NCBI GenBank assembly: GCA_012656075.1
Contig: JAAKBF010000068.1
Coordinates: 124,001-188,000 of the forward strand
Length of the DNA: 64,000 bases
Direction: 5' to 3'
Origin: Phytophthora hibernalis
Taxonomy: Eukaryota; Oomycota; Peronosporomycetes; Peronosporales; Peronosporaceae
A model generated the notes under the pieces. That model was not told the DNA's origin. It searched no databases and saw only the letters and a program-made list of their open reading frames with translations. This document shows positions 33,901 through 46,560 of this stretch, piece after piece (position 1 is the first letter of the stretch; every line of letters starts with the position of its first letter). The translations under genes were made by a program, and so were the position numbers.

Positions 33901-36172
33901 GCACTGCTCTTGCTTCTTCTTGCTGTTGCGTTTGATAGATTTGTAGGCGTCTGACAGCAACATTTTCTGGGTCGTTCGGATCAAGTGGAAGTTCTTGGGG
34001 CTCAACAAGTCGAAGAAAGTCTCGTTCACTGCTAAAGCCAGAGTCGCAGAGATATTGAGATAGATTTGTTGAATCACGCTTCGGAGATTTTCCAATGAGC
34101 TGCACTGGGGAAGAGGAGACTACAGATCCGCCAGCGGTCGCAGGGCGTATTGGGGGAAGATATACAGTGTCACTGGGGCTTAAATGAGAGAATTGCGAAT
34201 CAATGGTTGTAGTATCTGGGATCCAAGATGCTCGAAGGTGAAGCCGACCTTGAGCACGGCGAGTAGAGTGGGCAAACAGCGGTGCGTTGTGAAATGAGCG
34301 GTGCCACTTAGTTCGTGCAATAGGCGTCGTGCTACTGAACTGGTACCATTCATCACTGGGTGTAAGGCTAGCGACTGGCACGAGGTGGTCCGCGTTATTG
34401 TTTCCCAACCATCATAAAGTGCTGACCGCGATCTTGAGGGTGCATACTGGGCAACATTTTGCCCGGGCACTACCACAGGAACAGCAGTCGTGGATAAGAG
34501 CTCATCACGTAGTAGTCGTCGTCTTTCATAAACTTCCGCGCAGACCGATGATGGAAAAAATGGTAGTGTGAAGCACAGCCTTTCGGCAAAACGAGCCTCA
34601 CCACGAGACCAAGATTGAATTTTCGTAGAACACGCAATTTTCCCGTTCACGCGGAGCACCACATAAAATCTAGGACTCCAAAATGACACCTCATTGAGTT
34701 GATTGTCACCACCGATAGTTTCCAGTTGCAAAACATTCTGTAATGCGTGAGCTGAGGCAGAAGAAAGCGTCGACAAACGTTCAGAGATTTTCCGAAATGT
34801 CGCCTGCAGCTTGTCGTCGTTATTATCCGCTGTTTCTTCGTGCTGATTATCAGTGCCCGCTTCGAGAAGCTCCAATACTGCCTCCACACGAGATAAATCA
34901 ATAGGTTGCATACGGTGTCTTAACTTGACTCGAAGAGAAAGCGAAGATCCAGCTCGAGTACCAGCATCGCGCAGTTCATTCGCCTTGCCTATAATTTGCT
35001 GATGAAGATGGCTTTGTGCCTCTAAATCTGCCAGTAGTTGGTTCACTTCCTGGGTTACCTGATGCGGCGACAGATCACTTGCCATCGAACGACTGCGTTC
35101 CGCTGCCCCGCCAATTTGTCGGTACTGCAGGAGAAGAATTCGTCAAGACGCTGGAGTGAAAGCTGCCACGGCTGAAGCTGTTGCATTCGAATGTACGCAG
35201 TGTATAAGGCGCGCAATTGCGCAGCGAGACGGTCTGCTAACGCGAAAGTTGGGTGATCGTCCAGCACAATGCGGTCGACGTATAGCTCAAGCATGGCAAG
35301 ATTCGGTTCTTTCGTCGCGCTTCTCGGTTCAAATTGACTATAAACTAAGCTGTTTGCCTGTTGTGAAGAACCTGTGGTACCCATGGCATCGTCAGTTAAA
35401 GTGTTCTCCATCCGCGAGATTGGCCTGTTGGGGTCCGGCATCAGTAGCTCTTCCATCAGCATTCCACTACTCTTCTCACGCAACGATAATGTGGTTGGAG
35501 TGGCATCTTTTCCTTCCTCATTTGCGACGATCCTACCGAGAGTTCCCGGTAGAGACGTTCTTCAAGCCGATCAAGAGTACTATGCTCCACACGCCGAAAT
35601 TGTTTTCTCTCCTCGTCAACATAGAGCCCAGCTGCTTCCTGCTGGTGAAGCTGCTCCGTCAATTTCCTCGTTACCGGTATGCGTTGACTTCTCTGGAACC
35701 AACACGAAAATGGAGCTGCCGGCGCCACGATGATTCCTTCGAAGGACTTTGTACTCGGAGCAGTATTCGTCTTCGAAAGCAATTTTGTAGTAGTATCAGC
35801 ATCGGCATCTTCGTCGTCGTCAGAGCCATTAATCTTCTTCTCTGTGGTCGTAGTTTGCCCCGACAGTACACGAAGGAAGCGATTGTTGGTATGAGCGCCT
35901 CGGTCCATAGCATCAGGATGAAGCTTGCGCTGCTTTTCGAGTTCGTTGCGCTTTTCAGCTTCACTGTGACGGCGAGATGGAGTTGTAGGACTCTTCGCCT
36001 TCTTTCGCGAGTCTCGGATCTGTTCATCGTTGGAGTCATCCTGAGGTGAAGCAGGGGTGCGTCTTCTACGAACTCGCGGCTCCTTCCTTTTCGACTTGGA
36101 TTCCTGGTTCTTCTTCCTTTTCAGAGCTGCAGACACCTCTGCATTCTGACCGTCGGCGTCTTCTTCCATCAT
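30950..36172 (-). CDS. CC2D2A: Ciliary transition-zone protein CC2D2A
   Basis: Part of the MKS module at the base of cilia, relevant to zoospore flagella. Coding runs 36172-31156 and, after one intron, 31066-30950. Five one-base losses (near 35507, 35110, 34405, 32820, 31630) give 1712 aa when restored. A basic/acidic N-terminus, coiled-coil region and ordered middle are followed by a C2-like domain (~33255-32850, TLYVQIHKATNVPVR), then the family-specific NVFVRNLSHGDTLMPRFL, a transglutaminase-like region (YLVLGNAIPEGNIVYVLRRR, DSHCPLRDVSLVVSNKNVF) and the extreme C-terminus VEFALAVYVCGHPNRVLSVW. Starts 92 bp from the divergent peroxiredoxin-like gene. Confidence 0.93.
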
Positions 36173-36264
36173 CTTGAAGTCACCCTCGCCTTGAACGACT
36201 CGGCGGATCTTGAAAGGTCGGAGACAGTCTCAAATAACACGGTGTCGATCCGAAAGTGGTGAGT

Positions 36265-36945
36265 ATGGCCACCACGTCGCGACAGGTACAAGTGGGCTCC
36301 AAACTACCAGATCTCGTATGTGAGTCTCAAGTCGGAGTTGTGCGAGCTCAAGACTATCTGTCAGGATCCTGGGGCGTCATTTGCTCCTTCCCGCAGACTC
36401 GACATCCTGTGTGGCTCTCGGAACTCGGAGCCCTGCAAAAGCTTCATGACCAATTCGATGCTCGCAACGCACGCGTCCTCGCACTGAACGTGTCGTTATT
36501 AAAAGAGCAGACCCCATTCCTGTCCGACGTCAATGAGACCCAAGAAGTCAAGTTGGGCTTCCCTGTGCTGGCCGACGAAGATGGCGAGATGTCCCGACGC
36601 CTGGGACTTGTCACCGCTGGAGCGCCCAAACACGCCGCGGATGCCGGTCGCCTGCCTTTCAGCTGTACTATTGTCCTGGACCTCGACTTGACCGTGCGAA
36701 TGCTGACTTACTACCCGATGGGCGTCGGTCGCAACTTCTACGAGGTGCTGCGCGCTCTGGACGCGCTCCAACTCAGCACCTTCGAACAAGTGGTGACTCC
36801 CGTGAACTGGAAAGTGAGCGACGACGTCTTCGTCGAGCCCGACGTCACTGCTGATGCTGCCAAGAAACTCTTTCCACAAGGAACACACGAGATCAAACCA
36901 TACGCGAGACTGACTGCTTCTCCTGCAATGGGCAACGACAAGTGA
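36265..36945 (+). CDS. PRDX6-type peroxiredoxin fold lacking the peroxidatic cysteine
   Basis: 226 aa, one intact exon, the length of 1-Cys peroxiredoxins. Matches include GSKLPDLV, LSGSWGVICSFPQ, LGFPVLADEDGEMSRRLG, LTYYPMGVGRNFYEVLRALD, the C-terminal TPVNWKVSDDV and AKKLFPQGTHEIKPYARLT. The active-site motif PxxxTxxC is PQTRHPVW: proline is kept, but Thr is His and the catalytic Cys is Trp (codon TGG). The changes cannot be made by the frame slips seen elsewhere in the window. The protein should have no classical peroxidase activity; a chaperone, phospholipid-binding or regulatory role is possible. The ATG at 36265 was chosen over an upstream GTG. Confidence 0.88.
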   Translation: MATTSRQVQVGSKLPDLVCESQVGVVRAQDYLSGSWGVICSFPQTRHPVWLSELGALQKLHDQFDARNARVLALNVSLLKEQTPFLSDVNETQEVKLGFPVLADEDGEMSRRLGLVTAGAPKHAADAGRLPFSCTIVLDLDLTVRMLTYYPMGVGRNFYEVLRALDALQLSTFEQVVTPVNWKVSDDVFVEPDVTADAAKKLFPQGTHEIKPYARLTASPAMGNDK

Positions 36946-37069
36946 GTACACACCACAGAAAAGCTGCTCGAATCATGCAAACATATACGTAGCACATTGC
37001 CCATAGATAATTACGCTGCGTGGGTGTGTTCCTCTATCAAATGGCTTCCAACCTGTGTCTTGCATGGCC

Positions 37070-40000
37070 CTACCGTTCACGATCCGGCTGTGGTCCCCGT
37101 GGTGGCTGTTGTTGCTGCTGCTGCTGTTGCTGTTGCTGGAGCAGTTGCTGCTGGAGGAGATGGTCGCTAGGAGACATCCCAGATCGTTGTTGCTGCTGCT
37201 GTTGCTGGTGTTGAATCAGCTGCAAATGGTGGTGAAGCGCCTGGTGCTGCATGTGCTGCTGGTGGAGCTGCTGAGCCTGATGCTGCTGATGGTAGTCGTG
37301 CTGTTGCTGCTGCTGCATTTGTTGCTGGTGATGCGCCTGGAGCTGCTGCTGGTACTGCTGAAGCTGATGGTACTGTTGGGCTTGCTGTGGTTGCTGCTGC
37401 TGTTGAGTCTGCTGCAGCTGAACCTGTTGTTGTTGAGTCTGCTGCTGTTGAACCTGTTGCTGCTGAGTCTGCTGCTGCTGAACCTGTTGCTGCTGCATCG
37501 CACTATTGTACCGCGCCATATTCGCAGCCATATCCAACGCTTCTTGGCGGGCCTTTTGCGCCTCCTGGAGAGCCTGAGCTGCGGCGACAGCGGCTGCCTT
37601 CGCTCTGGCAGCCTCTTCCTCCGCTATTTGAGCTCGTCGTAGAAGTTCAGCTTCTTCGTAACGCATCTGCGGTGCGTAGTTCCACATCTGCTGCTGCTGA
37701 CCACGCGAATCTCCACTTGGTGCAGCATTCGTAGACACTGCCGAAGTGGAGGAAGAGGCCGATCCGCTGCGTGACAGGGCTACAGCCATATGAGCTGATG
37801 TACTAGTGTAATTCCCCATGCTCGATGCGCTGGCCATCTTCTCGCTCGGACTGCTACGCGTCGTCGCGGCTGACATCGTAGACGACGCAGGAATGCCACT
37901 CACCATTGTGGCAATAGAACTGCGTGACGATGCCGATCCATTGACAGCACTGCTTGCGGTTGCATCATAGTAGCGGTCTGTCTGTACTTGGCGTTGCATC
38001 TGTTGCTGCATCAGTGGAGACTGTTGTCCGGGAGTTGACGTCCTACGTTCTGGTGACGGGACATTCAGAAGGCTTGACATCAAGCCCATCCGGTTCTGCG
38101 GAGTGGGCACAGACGCTCTTCTCGGCAGTAAGTGTGCGGTAGGACTCGGAGCCGACACTGGAGCTCGCGCTAGTTCAGCAGCTGAAGAAGGCGGCATCGC
38201 GCGCGCATGCTCAAGATGAAGCTGTGACGCCTGTCTTTGCAACTTTTCCCGCTGCTGCTGCTCGCGTTGCTGTTGTTCACGCTCCCGCTGCTGCTGCTCG
38301 TTCTGTTGTTGCTGGGAAATACGCGGCGACTCTTGTTGCCTGATTACCATTGATCCGTTTCCTCGAGGTGTCGCATCGTCTCTTGGTGACTCGGACTCGT
38401 TCAGAATGGACGAGAAAGACATTCGACTTCGTACAGGCTGCACAGGAGGTGGGACTGGCGGAGCGAGGGCTTCCCGGCCTTTAGGCTTGTTGGCAAGCGC
38501 TAAAGGCGGTGCAGAATTTGCAGCGGAGTCTTCAGTGTCCGCACTTGCGCTAGTGGGAACACCTGTTGCGGATGGCACAGGAGAAGACCGCCACGCATTT
38601 TGTCGCGAATCGGCTTCTTGTGGTAGGCTTATTTCCATCGCCATGGAGCGAGGGGGCCCCATCGGAGGCCGGCGTGGGCTACTGCTGGCTGCAGGTACCA
38701 TTGCACTTCCCTTTCCGCCAGCTGCATTATTCATCATTTCCATGTTCATCATCGCATGGTGCGAGGCATCATGACGTCCCATCAGGTTAGACGAGCTCCC
38801 AGCACTGTTCATCGATGCACCAATTCTCCCGTCCGTACTTGCATTCGCGTTGGTGTCAACCGGTCTGTCGTACTGCTGGGCGCTTGTCGGCGAAATGCCC
38901 ATTTGGGCTGAGGTAGCCATCGCTTGGGGGTGTTGGGCCTGCATCTGGCCCATAGACTGGTACAAGCCGCTTGGATGCCCCATTTCTGCGAAAGATCCTC
39001 TTGGTTGTTGCTGCTGCATTGAATGCTGCATCATTTGGCTGTGCGTTGGGGTCTGGGAGTGAGCTTGAAGTCCCATTTGCTGAAGAGCTTGCAGTGACAT
39101 GTGCTGCGGGGGCACTGGATGCTGCTGCTGCTGCTGTTGCTGCTGTTGGTGAGAAAATTGAAAGAGCCGCTGCGCATTCCCCGCGTTCATCTGACCCTCG
39201 TGATAAGGGCTGTTGTTGCTTCCAGCTCCTCCGTTTTCAGAACCAACCCCTTGGGGCTTTTGCTGTTGTTGGAACTGCATGATCTGCAATTGATGTTGCA
39301 TATTCAGTAACTTCAAATAACGCTCCGGGTTCGAATTCATCATTTCTCGCGACTGCTGCTGCTGTTGATCCGGATGGGCTTGCATTCCAAATTGGTTGGC
39401 CGAAAGCTCTGAAAGCACACTCACACCGTGCATTCCCGGCTGAGCAGCACTCAGAGCAGCCTGGAAAGACAGGTTATCACTAGCATTCATTGCCATTGAT
39501 CCACTCGGCATGCCCATGGAAAGACCGCCAGGTAGATCAACTGAGCGACCCATTTGGCGCAATGTGCCGCTCATTAACCCAGCTGCTGCTGACCGAGGGG
39601 ATGCAACCATGTTGCCACTAGCCATAGCTGACGATGCCGTAGATTGGGCTGTGCCCTTAGCACCTCCAGTAGCTGCCGCATTTTCAATACGACGCTTCAG
39701 AATATCTTGAAGGTTCAACCGGTTCTTGTAGTTCTGGTAATAGTTCTTGATCTGCGCGGCAGTCTTCGTAGGAATATTCTCTGTAAGTGTGGCCCAGTCC
39801 TTTCCAAATTGCTATCGGACAACACATAACGAGACAACAACAATTAGAATTTCAAGGCAATACATAATAACAACACGAACGTACCGAGAAGTATTTCAGG
39901 AAATCAGCCTTTTCACCATCAGTCCACTTCTGTACCACACGCTTCGCTGGAGCTGCTGAGTTCGAGCCACCGCCGCCAACTGCAGCGGAAGGGGATGATG

Positions 40001-43000
40001 TCCTAGCCGTTGCATTAGGCGTAATGCTCCCACCTGCTCCTTTTTTGCGATCCCTCCCGCAGAAGCTGCAATCGAAACAGTTGCGGTTGATGTCGCTGCA
40101 CCTGATATAACACCAGGCTTTGGCGACGCACTTGTGGTACTTGTCTGGGGGTGATGGCTGTTGCGGCGTGAACCAGGAGTAGCTCCACCGCCCCGACTCG
40201 TTTTCTTTCCACTCTGCGACGCTTTTTCATCCCCGGAATGGAAACGCGAGGCGTATTCCGGTTGCCCGGCATAGCGTTTAGATTGGAGGAAGAACCAGCG
40301 CTGCTTTTCTTTCTGCCGTGACTTCCAGTCTTTTCCCCGCCAACATTGCCTCCCGGCTGCGACGCAGTTTGAATAGACGTGGGGATGCTGCAGCAGCAGC
40401 AATCCCTTCGTGCATCTTCTTCAGTTTTCGTTGCTGTTTCATTTCTTTCTTCGTCATGTGAAGGCCCCCATTCTTTGGATTTCCATTCGACCCTCCAGTA
40501 TTGCCCTGCTGTCGACCCTTTGAGGATGCGATCTCTTGGGCTGCACCAGAAGAATTACCGCTCGTCGCCGCAGCAATGGCTGACTCTAGCTCTTTGCTTG
40601 GTGTTGGATACTTTTTCAGGCGCTCCTCGATGGAGAGAGTTGAGACTTCGTAGCCCGAACTGTAGGAATTATCGCTGAGAAGTGACGCATAATCCACCAA
40701 AATGGTCGTTGCTGTCCAGCAATAAACTGCTCCAGCTGCTGCGTGTACAAGTTAAACTTCCCTCATCCGAAGTATCAGAATCTCCCGCGTTGATGACGTT
40801 ATCGAGCTGAACACCCACCGCAGATCGAATAGTTGGCGTATGGTCCGAGCCAGAAACCAGACCCAAAACAGACACGTTTTCTGCAGGGCCAGTGCTTTTA
40901 GTAGCGGTGCTAGCACCCTCCGCTTTCGTACTAGACGTACGCAACAGACGCTGTGCACCCGCTGAATTGAGGATATTATCTGACGCCTGGTGAGAACGAA
41001 AGTTTGACGGGTGAAGCAATAGCTTCGCAACATGCTCTGGGAACTGAACACCAAGACAGATTGCTGCACAAGCTGACAAATTCCAGCAGCTCCAGGTGTT
41101 TTTGGATCCTGCCCCACGCCGCCGCAATTGTTGCTCTCGCAGCATTGCCTTGTAGTCAGCCACTTTCTTGGTTCGATAGTAGAAAGCGATTACATCCCCT
41201 GTAGTCTTGTTGCTCAAAAAGGATGAAATTTGTGGGAAGTTCTTGGGGAACTGCAAAAACTTGTCCATGTAAATACATTTCTCCAGATCGTTCCACGGAT
41301 TCACCTTCATTTCTGCTTTTTCCTTCAGTTTCCAATCCGTAACAAGACCATCTGCCATACAGCTTTGGCCATTCACAAAACGTGTGAAGTATCGCTGCTG
41401 TTGATCGACTGGGGTAATCAACATATCTGGAATAATCGTTGACAACGCGTTTTTGAGACGTTTTTTCGAACTTCTTGGTCGATGAGTGCTTGGGCCTTTG
41501 CTTGCTCGATCTTCTCCAAATCGTTGTTCTCCAAATCAGCGCTAGAATTGTTTGTCAACCGAGACGATGTCCGCACAATCCCTTCACCCCCGCAGCTTCA
41601 GCTGCCTTTTCAGCTGCAACTAACTGCTGGACATGAGGGCTTTGATGGTTAGTATTCGTCGTTCGAATAGGCCCACTTTCGCCCATGCTTTTCAGTCTCT
41701 GCTTCTGAAGTTGCTTCAATCGTAATTTATCCTGTCGTTTGCGATCTTTCTCCATCTTTTCACTCCTATTTTCCATGATTTCTTCAAATCCACATACTCC
41801 CGTGCCAGTTTCTTCATGTAGTCATGGCGAGCCCGATTCCGCATCCGTACTTTCAAGCGAACTCGGTCCGAAAGTGCTAAGCCACGATCGATATTCGGTT
41901 GATAAAATGCGTAGTCACTGGGCTGGTGATAGATTTTTGTAGCCAACTGACCCTGTTCCATTCGCTTCGGGAGCTGTTCATTAGCAGCGGCTGACTTGCG
42001 CAGGTTATCAGAAAACACGCCTGCTAGCAGCTCGACAAATCTTGAATCCACCGCTACCTTAACTGGGGATGTTAACATAGATCGATCAGACGCAAGGTTG
42101 GACGCATCCGTCGGAGAATTAGGTGAACCATTCGCACCAGTTTCAGTTACTGCGGCAGTGACAGCTGAAGGATCCAATTCACCCGTCGACTCGATGTCCA
42201 TGTCGGTCACTGCTGAAGATGAGTCCTGTTTGACCCCGCACCTGCAATCGTTCTCAGAAGTGCCTTGATTTGCTTCTTGGCGCCAGCAATGTCGGAGTCG
42301 AGAGTGTCGATTGTGGAAAGGATTTCTTCTTTAGATGGTTTCGCTGATGCAACGGCATCTTGTTCCATATCAACGCAATTCTCCATCTTCGTGTCAGCAT
42401 TACTTTCAGATTCATAGTTTATATTCACCTGGGAGTCTTCAACAGCGGTTGTCTCGGGTTGCATCTCCTTTTCCAAAGTAGACGTAGCAGGGATATTTGC
42501 CTCTGCAATTATCACCTCCTTCTCACTCCAATCTCCAACGGAAACGGGTTCCGACTCTGAAGTTTCGCTTTTAGTTTCGATTTTAGTCACTCCGCTTCCC
42601 TCAGAACTGCTTGCAACGTTAACTTCGCCGGCCTTAGCAGGGCTAGCATGAATGGTTCCAGCAGATGTGTCATCTTCCAAAACAGTACCAGTGGTGTCCT
42701 CTTTCTCATGCGGAGCGCCATATTTCTGCTGAATTAGCCCCTGGCCCCACCCAATACGCGGTCGTTTTGCAGGTTGGGGTGGAGAAGGCGCTACTAGCCC
42801 CTGGCCCCAGCCTAACCGAGGACGCAGTCGCTTAGTTGGTGTTCCATCTCCCAGCACGATAGGCGATGAATTTCCACGAGTTACGCCACTTCGGGGAAGA
42901 GGAATGTCTGGTAATGCGGGTAGCTCTTCGCGCGGTTGAGCTTTGTACACACCACTTACGTTCCTCGGAGTCGGCGAGTTTGAAGCACTTGCGGGTGTTT

Positions 43001-45646
43001 TGGCCCCTGGATTCTATCAGCCATGGATGCCCGTTTGCTCATCATGGTATCGATTGACCCTGCCCGCAGTAGCTCTCTTTTCACCGCATCTTCCCTTTTT
43101 AACTCGTCATGGAGTCCCCTCCTTCGTTCTTCACCGTTATTTTCGAATGCAGCGTAAGGCTTCGGAGGAGATGCCCTAGTGGTGAAAGAAGAAATCGCAC
43201 GAGCAGTTTTAGCAGATTCCATTGAGCCCACCGCCAACCGAGCTTCTGATGAAGAATAGTGACCCCGTTCTGAAAGAGTTGAAAATGATGCGCGTCGATC
43301 AAGCGTGGGGCGCCCACCATGTTGTTTTTGCTCAACAGGCGGCGTGGCATCTTGCTTAAGAGGGGTATCTGGTTCTTCTTCGTGGGTCGACGTCACTGCA
43401 AACTCGGACTCAGCCCGGGAAAAAGCCTTGATCTCTGAACTTCCTCCCTCACACCTACTGCTGTTACGCAAGCCGAACGAGGAAAATGACGTCGATCGAG
43501 GCTTATTGTTGTCCTGGTAAGTATCAGTAGATGGGTCCGTTCTGCTGCGCTCAATTTTAACCCGCTTCTCTCGCCCATTTTCATGCTCATAAGGATCGCT
43601 GATTTTCATGACCTCTACGGCACGCTTTCCCTCCTGGCTTGGCTCCGATGAAACGCTACGCGTAACGTCTGTCCTACCTTCCTTTGCTTCGTGAACGCTT
43701 GGGTCGGTCATCATGACGTCTTCCTTTCCTGAATCAGGCTCACTCGAGGATACAATCATTTCGCCTTCTTCAACCTCCGTGTTTTCGGGCATCAAGCTAC
43801 TGATGATGTTCTTCGCCTTCGCCTTCACCTTTACTTCCTCAGTCTTAGCCTCAGTCTTAGCTGATACTGTAGAAGATTCATACATAACTTGTCGAGAGGA
43901 GGCCAATGGCTCAATGTGTGACGCCTTCTGTTCAGTATCCTTATCGCCATCGGTATCAACATTTTTCATCTCTGCATCCGCTGTTGTTGCTTTCCCTCGA
44001 GCAGAAGTCGAATAATCCACATCGATCAGTTCTTTTGAGCTGTCCGTGTCCATATCTACGTCATCGTCTTGCGTAGATTCCTTACGCGAATCGGCGTTAC
44101 CCGGCTCATGGTCGCAAAGCTCTCCAGATTCCATCGGCTCCTTCTCTTCACGAGACGACACAGTGAAATCTGATGTGGCCATTTTACAGCTGTCGTCACG
44201 TTTGCTTCGCGGCGACGAGGGTGCCCGTTGATCAACGGAAGCCCGGTTCTCCTCGGGCAAGAGTACTTCACTCTCTATTTTAACTGGTGCTTCGGACGGT
44301 TTAACATTGGAATCTTGTCGAGTTTCAGCCTTGTCCACGCCAGCAGCATCCTTGATTTCATCTCGTGTTTCCTTCTTGTCGGAGGTAGCCTTATCGCCAC
44401 CATCACCTGACTTCGTCACACTTGTCGCCTGCTTGGGCATCTCATGGGCTTCCTTGGCTTTTACTGAAGCAGCAGTCGCTGACAGACTAGAACGCTTCCT
44501 TTGATCGTCATCGTCAGCAATACCCTCAGTAGACAAAGGTCTATCCATTGATTCTGCAGGCGTCTTTTCCTCCACCGTGTCATGTGCATCTGCAGGAGGC
44601 GTGGTTTGACCAGTCCTGATTTTCACATCACGCTCTTCACTAGGAAGGCTCGAACATGCAATCTGCTCTGACGCTTCAGTTTTCGACGTCACTTCGTTAG
44701 CGATCTCCCTCTTGACAACAGGTGACCTGTCTCCGTCATAGTCCCTTGCAACGGGCGAGCTTGCTTCCTTTCGCGACGACACGTAACTCTCCCCGGTCCT
44801 CGAACGAGGTGGCAGTGCCGCTCGCTTCGAGCTGCCATCTGTCGTCCACGTCATATCTCGGTCTGTACTGCCCGCCTCACTGGGCGTGTGCGAGTCCACG
44901 GACCTCTCGCTCTGAAATTCCTCGGGCTTCTCCTTCCTCAGCGCTCGCAGACGGCTCGCTGTCTCTGTAATAGTCCGACGAGAAGCTGGCCGTGCGTACG
45001 AGGGACGTGGACCTGTGCACCGTCTCCCGTGGGCGTCCTCGATACGTCTGTTCGTAGTCTCGGTGGTCGCGCATCGAGCGGTCACGGAAGCCAGCACCTT
45101 CACTTCTGTCTCTGCTGATGGAGCGTCTCGGGGGCATGGGCGCCGCCTGTTTGTAGCGCACTTCCTTGGGGTAGAAGCGGTTGCCGCGCTGGTACGTGGC
45201 GTAGCGGCCTCCGCGTCCTCCGCCTCTGGGCCACGAGTCGCGTTCGCGCGCGCGTCTGTCAAGCCGCGACCTGCGTATTGTCCTGCTCCACGTCCTCGCT
45301 CCCAGTTGTTGAACGTGCGGTGGCCTCTGGGCGAGAACGAGCGGGAGCGCGACCGCGAGCGCGGAGACTTGGGCGGCGACGGCGAGCGCGAACGTGGCGA
45401 GGCTCTCGAGGGCGAGCGGGAGACGGAGCGGCCTCTGGAGCGTGAGAACACGCGCTCTCGGGTGGTCGAGCTGCGCTTGGCGTAGGGTCTCGGGAAGCGG
45501 CTGCGGGGCGGAGAGCCGCGCCACGGACTGGACTGGCGACTGGCGTCGAGCGACTGGCGGTCGCGCGCCTTGAGCTGCACGATGCGTCCGCGGGGAGCCG
45601 CCTCTCCGGGCTCGGGCGACGAGGCCCTGGACCCGTCCTCCGCCAT
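37070..45646 (-). CDS. NCoR/SMRT-like corepressor with two SANT domains, very large
   Basis: Chromatin corepressor likely acting with a histone deacetylase. Two exons, 45646-39885 and 39811-37070; 2838 aa once 13 one-base losses are restored. Order: an Arg/Ser-rich N-terminus (SRSRGRSVSRSPSR), a long acidic disordered part, two PRLGWGQGL/PRIGWGQGL motifs (~42830-42730) like those of plant NCoR-type SANT proteins (POWERDRESS), a coiled coil, SANT1 (~41301-41163, NPWNDLEKCIYMDKFLQFPK), a linker with KKEMKQQRKLKK, SANT2 (~39945-39735, TDGEKADFLKYFSQFGKDWA...TKTAAQIKNYYQNYKNR, split by the intron) and a ~840-residue Gln/Met/Ser-rich C-terminus ending in polyQ. Single-gene status rests on frame continuity between the repaired breaks. 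Confidence 0.85.
37105..37500. repeat. CAG/CAA trinucleotide-rich tract encoding polyglutamine
   Basis: Imperfect CTG/TTG repeats on the plus strand encode long Gln runs of the corepressor C-terminus. Interruptions by Leu, His and Val codons keep it from being a pure microsatellite. The same tract produces artefactual Leu-rich frames on the plus strand. Confidence 0.85.
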
Positions 45647-45790
45647 GCTAATCCTTCTTCTTCTTGGGCCCTTTACGTCGCTTTATTCTAACTGGCCGTT
45701 TTGTAACACATAACTGACAGACAGGGTGGGACGATATCGGTTCGTTATTAATAACCACGGCATACCGGTACTCAATAACTCAATAATACG

Positions 45791-46560
45791 ATGGAGCGCG
45801 CACTGGGGAGCCGGCGCTCGTGCTGTGCGGCGCGTGTATGGACAGCGGGGAGCACGAGGCGCGCTGGCTGCCGCTGCGTTGTGGGTACGACCAGGCGCTG
45901 CTGGTGCGCGACGTGTGCGTGCGGCCGCGCTGTCCGCAGCTGCAGGTGCGCGGCCACCTGTGCGCCAAGCACGGACTGGAGCTGGAGCTCGCGTGGCAGG
46001 ACAACTACAGCGTGCGCGCGTGCCACGGCTGCCGCGTCAGCAGTCTGAATCTCTACAGAGACAAGCGCGACGTGTGGTTCATCCTGGCGGCCGGAGAGCA
46101 CACGCGTGACGCGCGCGGCGTGGAGCGACGCGTCAAGGCGCCGTCCGCTGACGTCTCGGACGCCTCTGAGCCGCGCGCGGCGGCTGGGAAGCGGAAACTA
46201 CGCCGCAAGTCCGGGCGCTTCGTCACGCAACTCGTGCGGAAGGAGCAGACGCGCGCGTACGAGTGGAGTTTAGGGAATTTGTCGCTGGAGAAGAGCCGCC
46301 ACCTCTGGAGAGACAACCGCAAGCGCGTCAAGATGGAGAAGGACCCGGCAGCCTACTACGCGGCCATCAAGAAGCCGGAAAAGCAGCTCCCGATGGACGT
46401 CAACGCCCGGCCTGAACCAACGGAGATCTTCTGCATCTTCCCCAAGTGCAAGCGGTTCGCCAAGACGGGCGACCGATGCCGCTTCCACTCGTCTCAGCCG
46501 CTTATGTTTATTCAGCAGGTTGTGCAGACGAACACTGCGTCGAGTGTGTCGGCCAAGTGA
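45791..46560 (+). CDS. Cys/His-rich zinc-binding-like protein, unknown
   Basis: 256 aa after one correction (G4 run 45805-45808), giving the N-terminus MERALGEPALVLCGACMDSG. Cys pairs CGAC, RC, RCPQ, GHLCAKHG and CHGC suggest zinc binding in the first ~80 residues. A second cluster, CIFPKCKRFAKTGDRCRFH, sits at the C-terminus. The middle is basic (KRKLRRKSGRF) with the helical EWSLGNLSLEKSRHLWRDNR. No family recognised; nucleic-acid binding is plausible. Head-to-head with the corepressor, 144 bp apart. Confidence 0.75.

Noticed and set aside
37055..37642. Leu-rich plus-strand frame over the CAG tract
   Set aside because: Antisense reading of the polyglutamine repeat.
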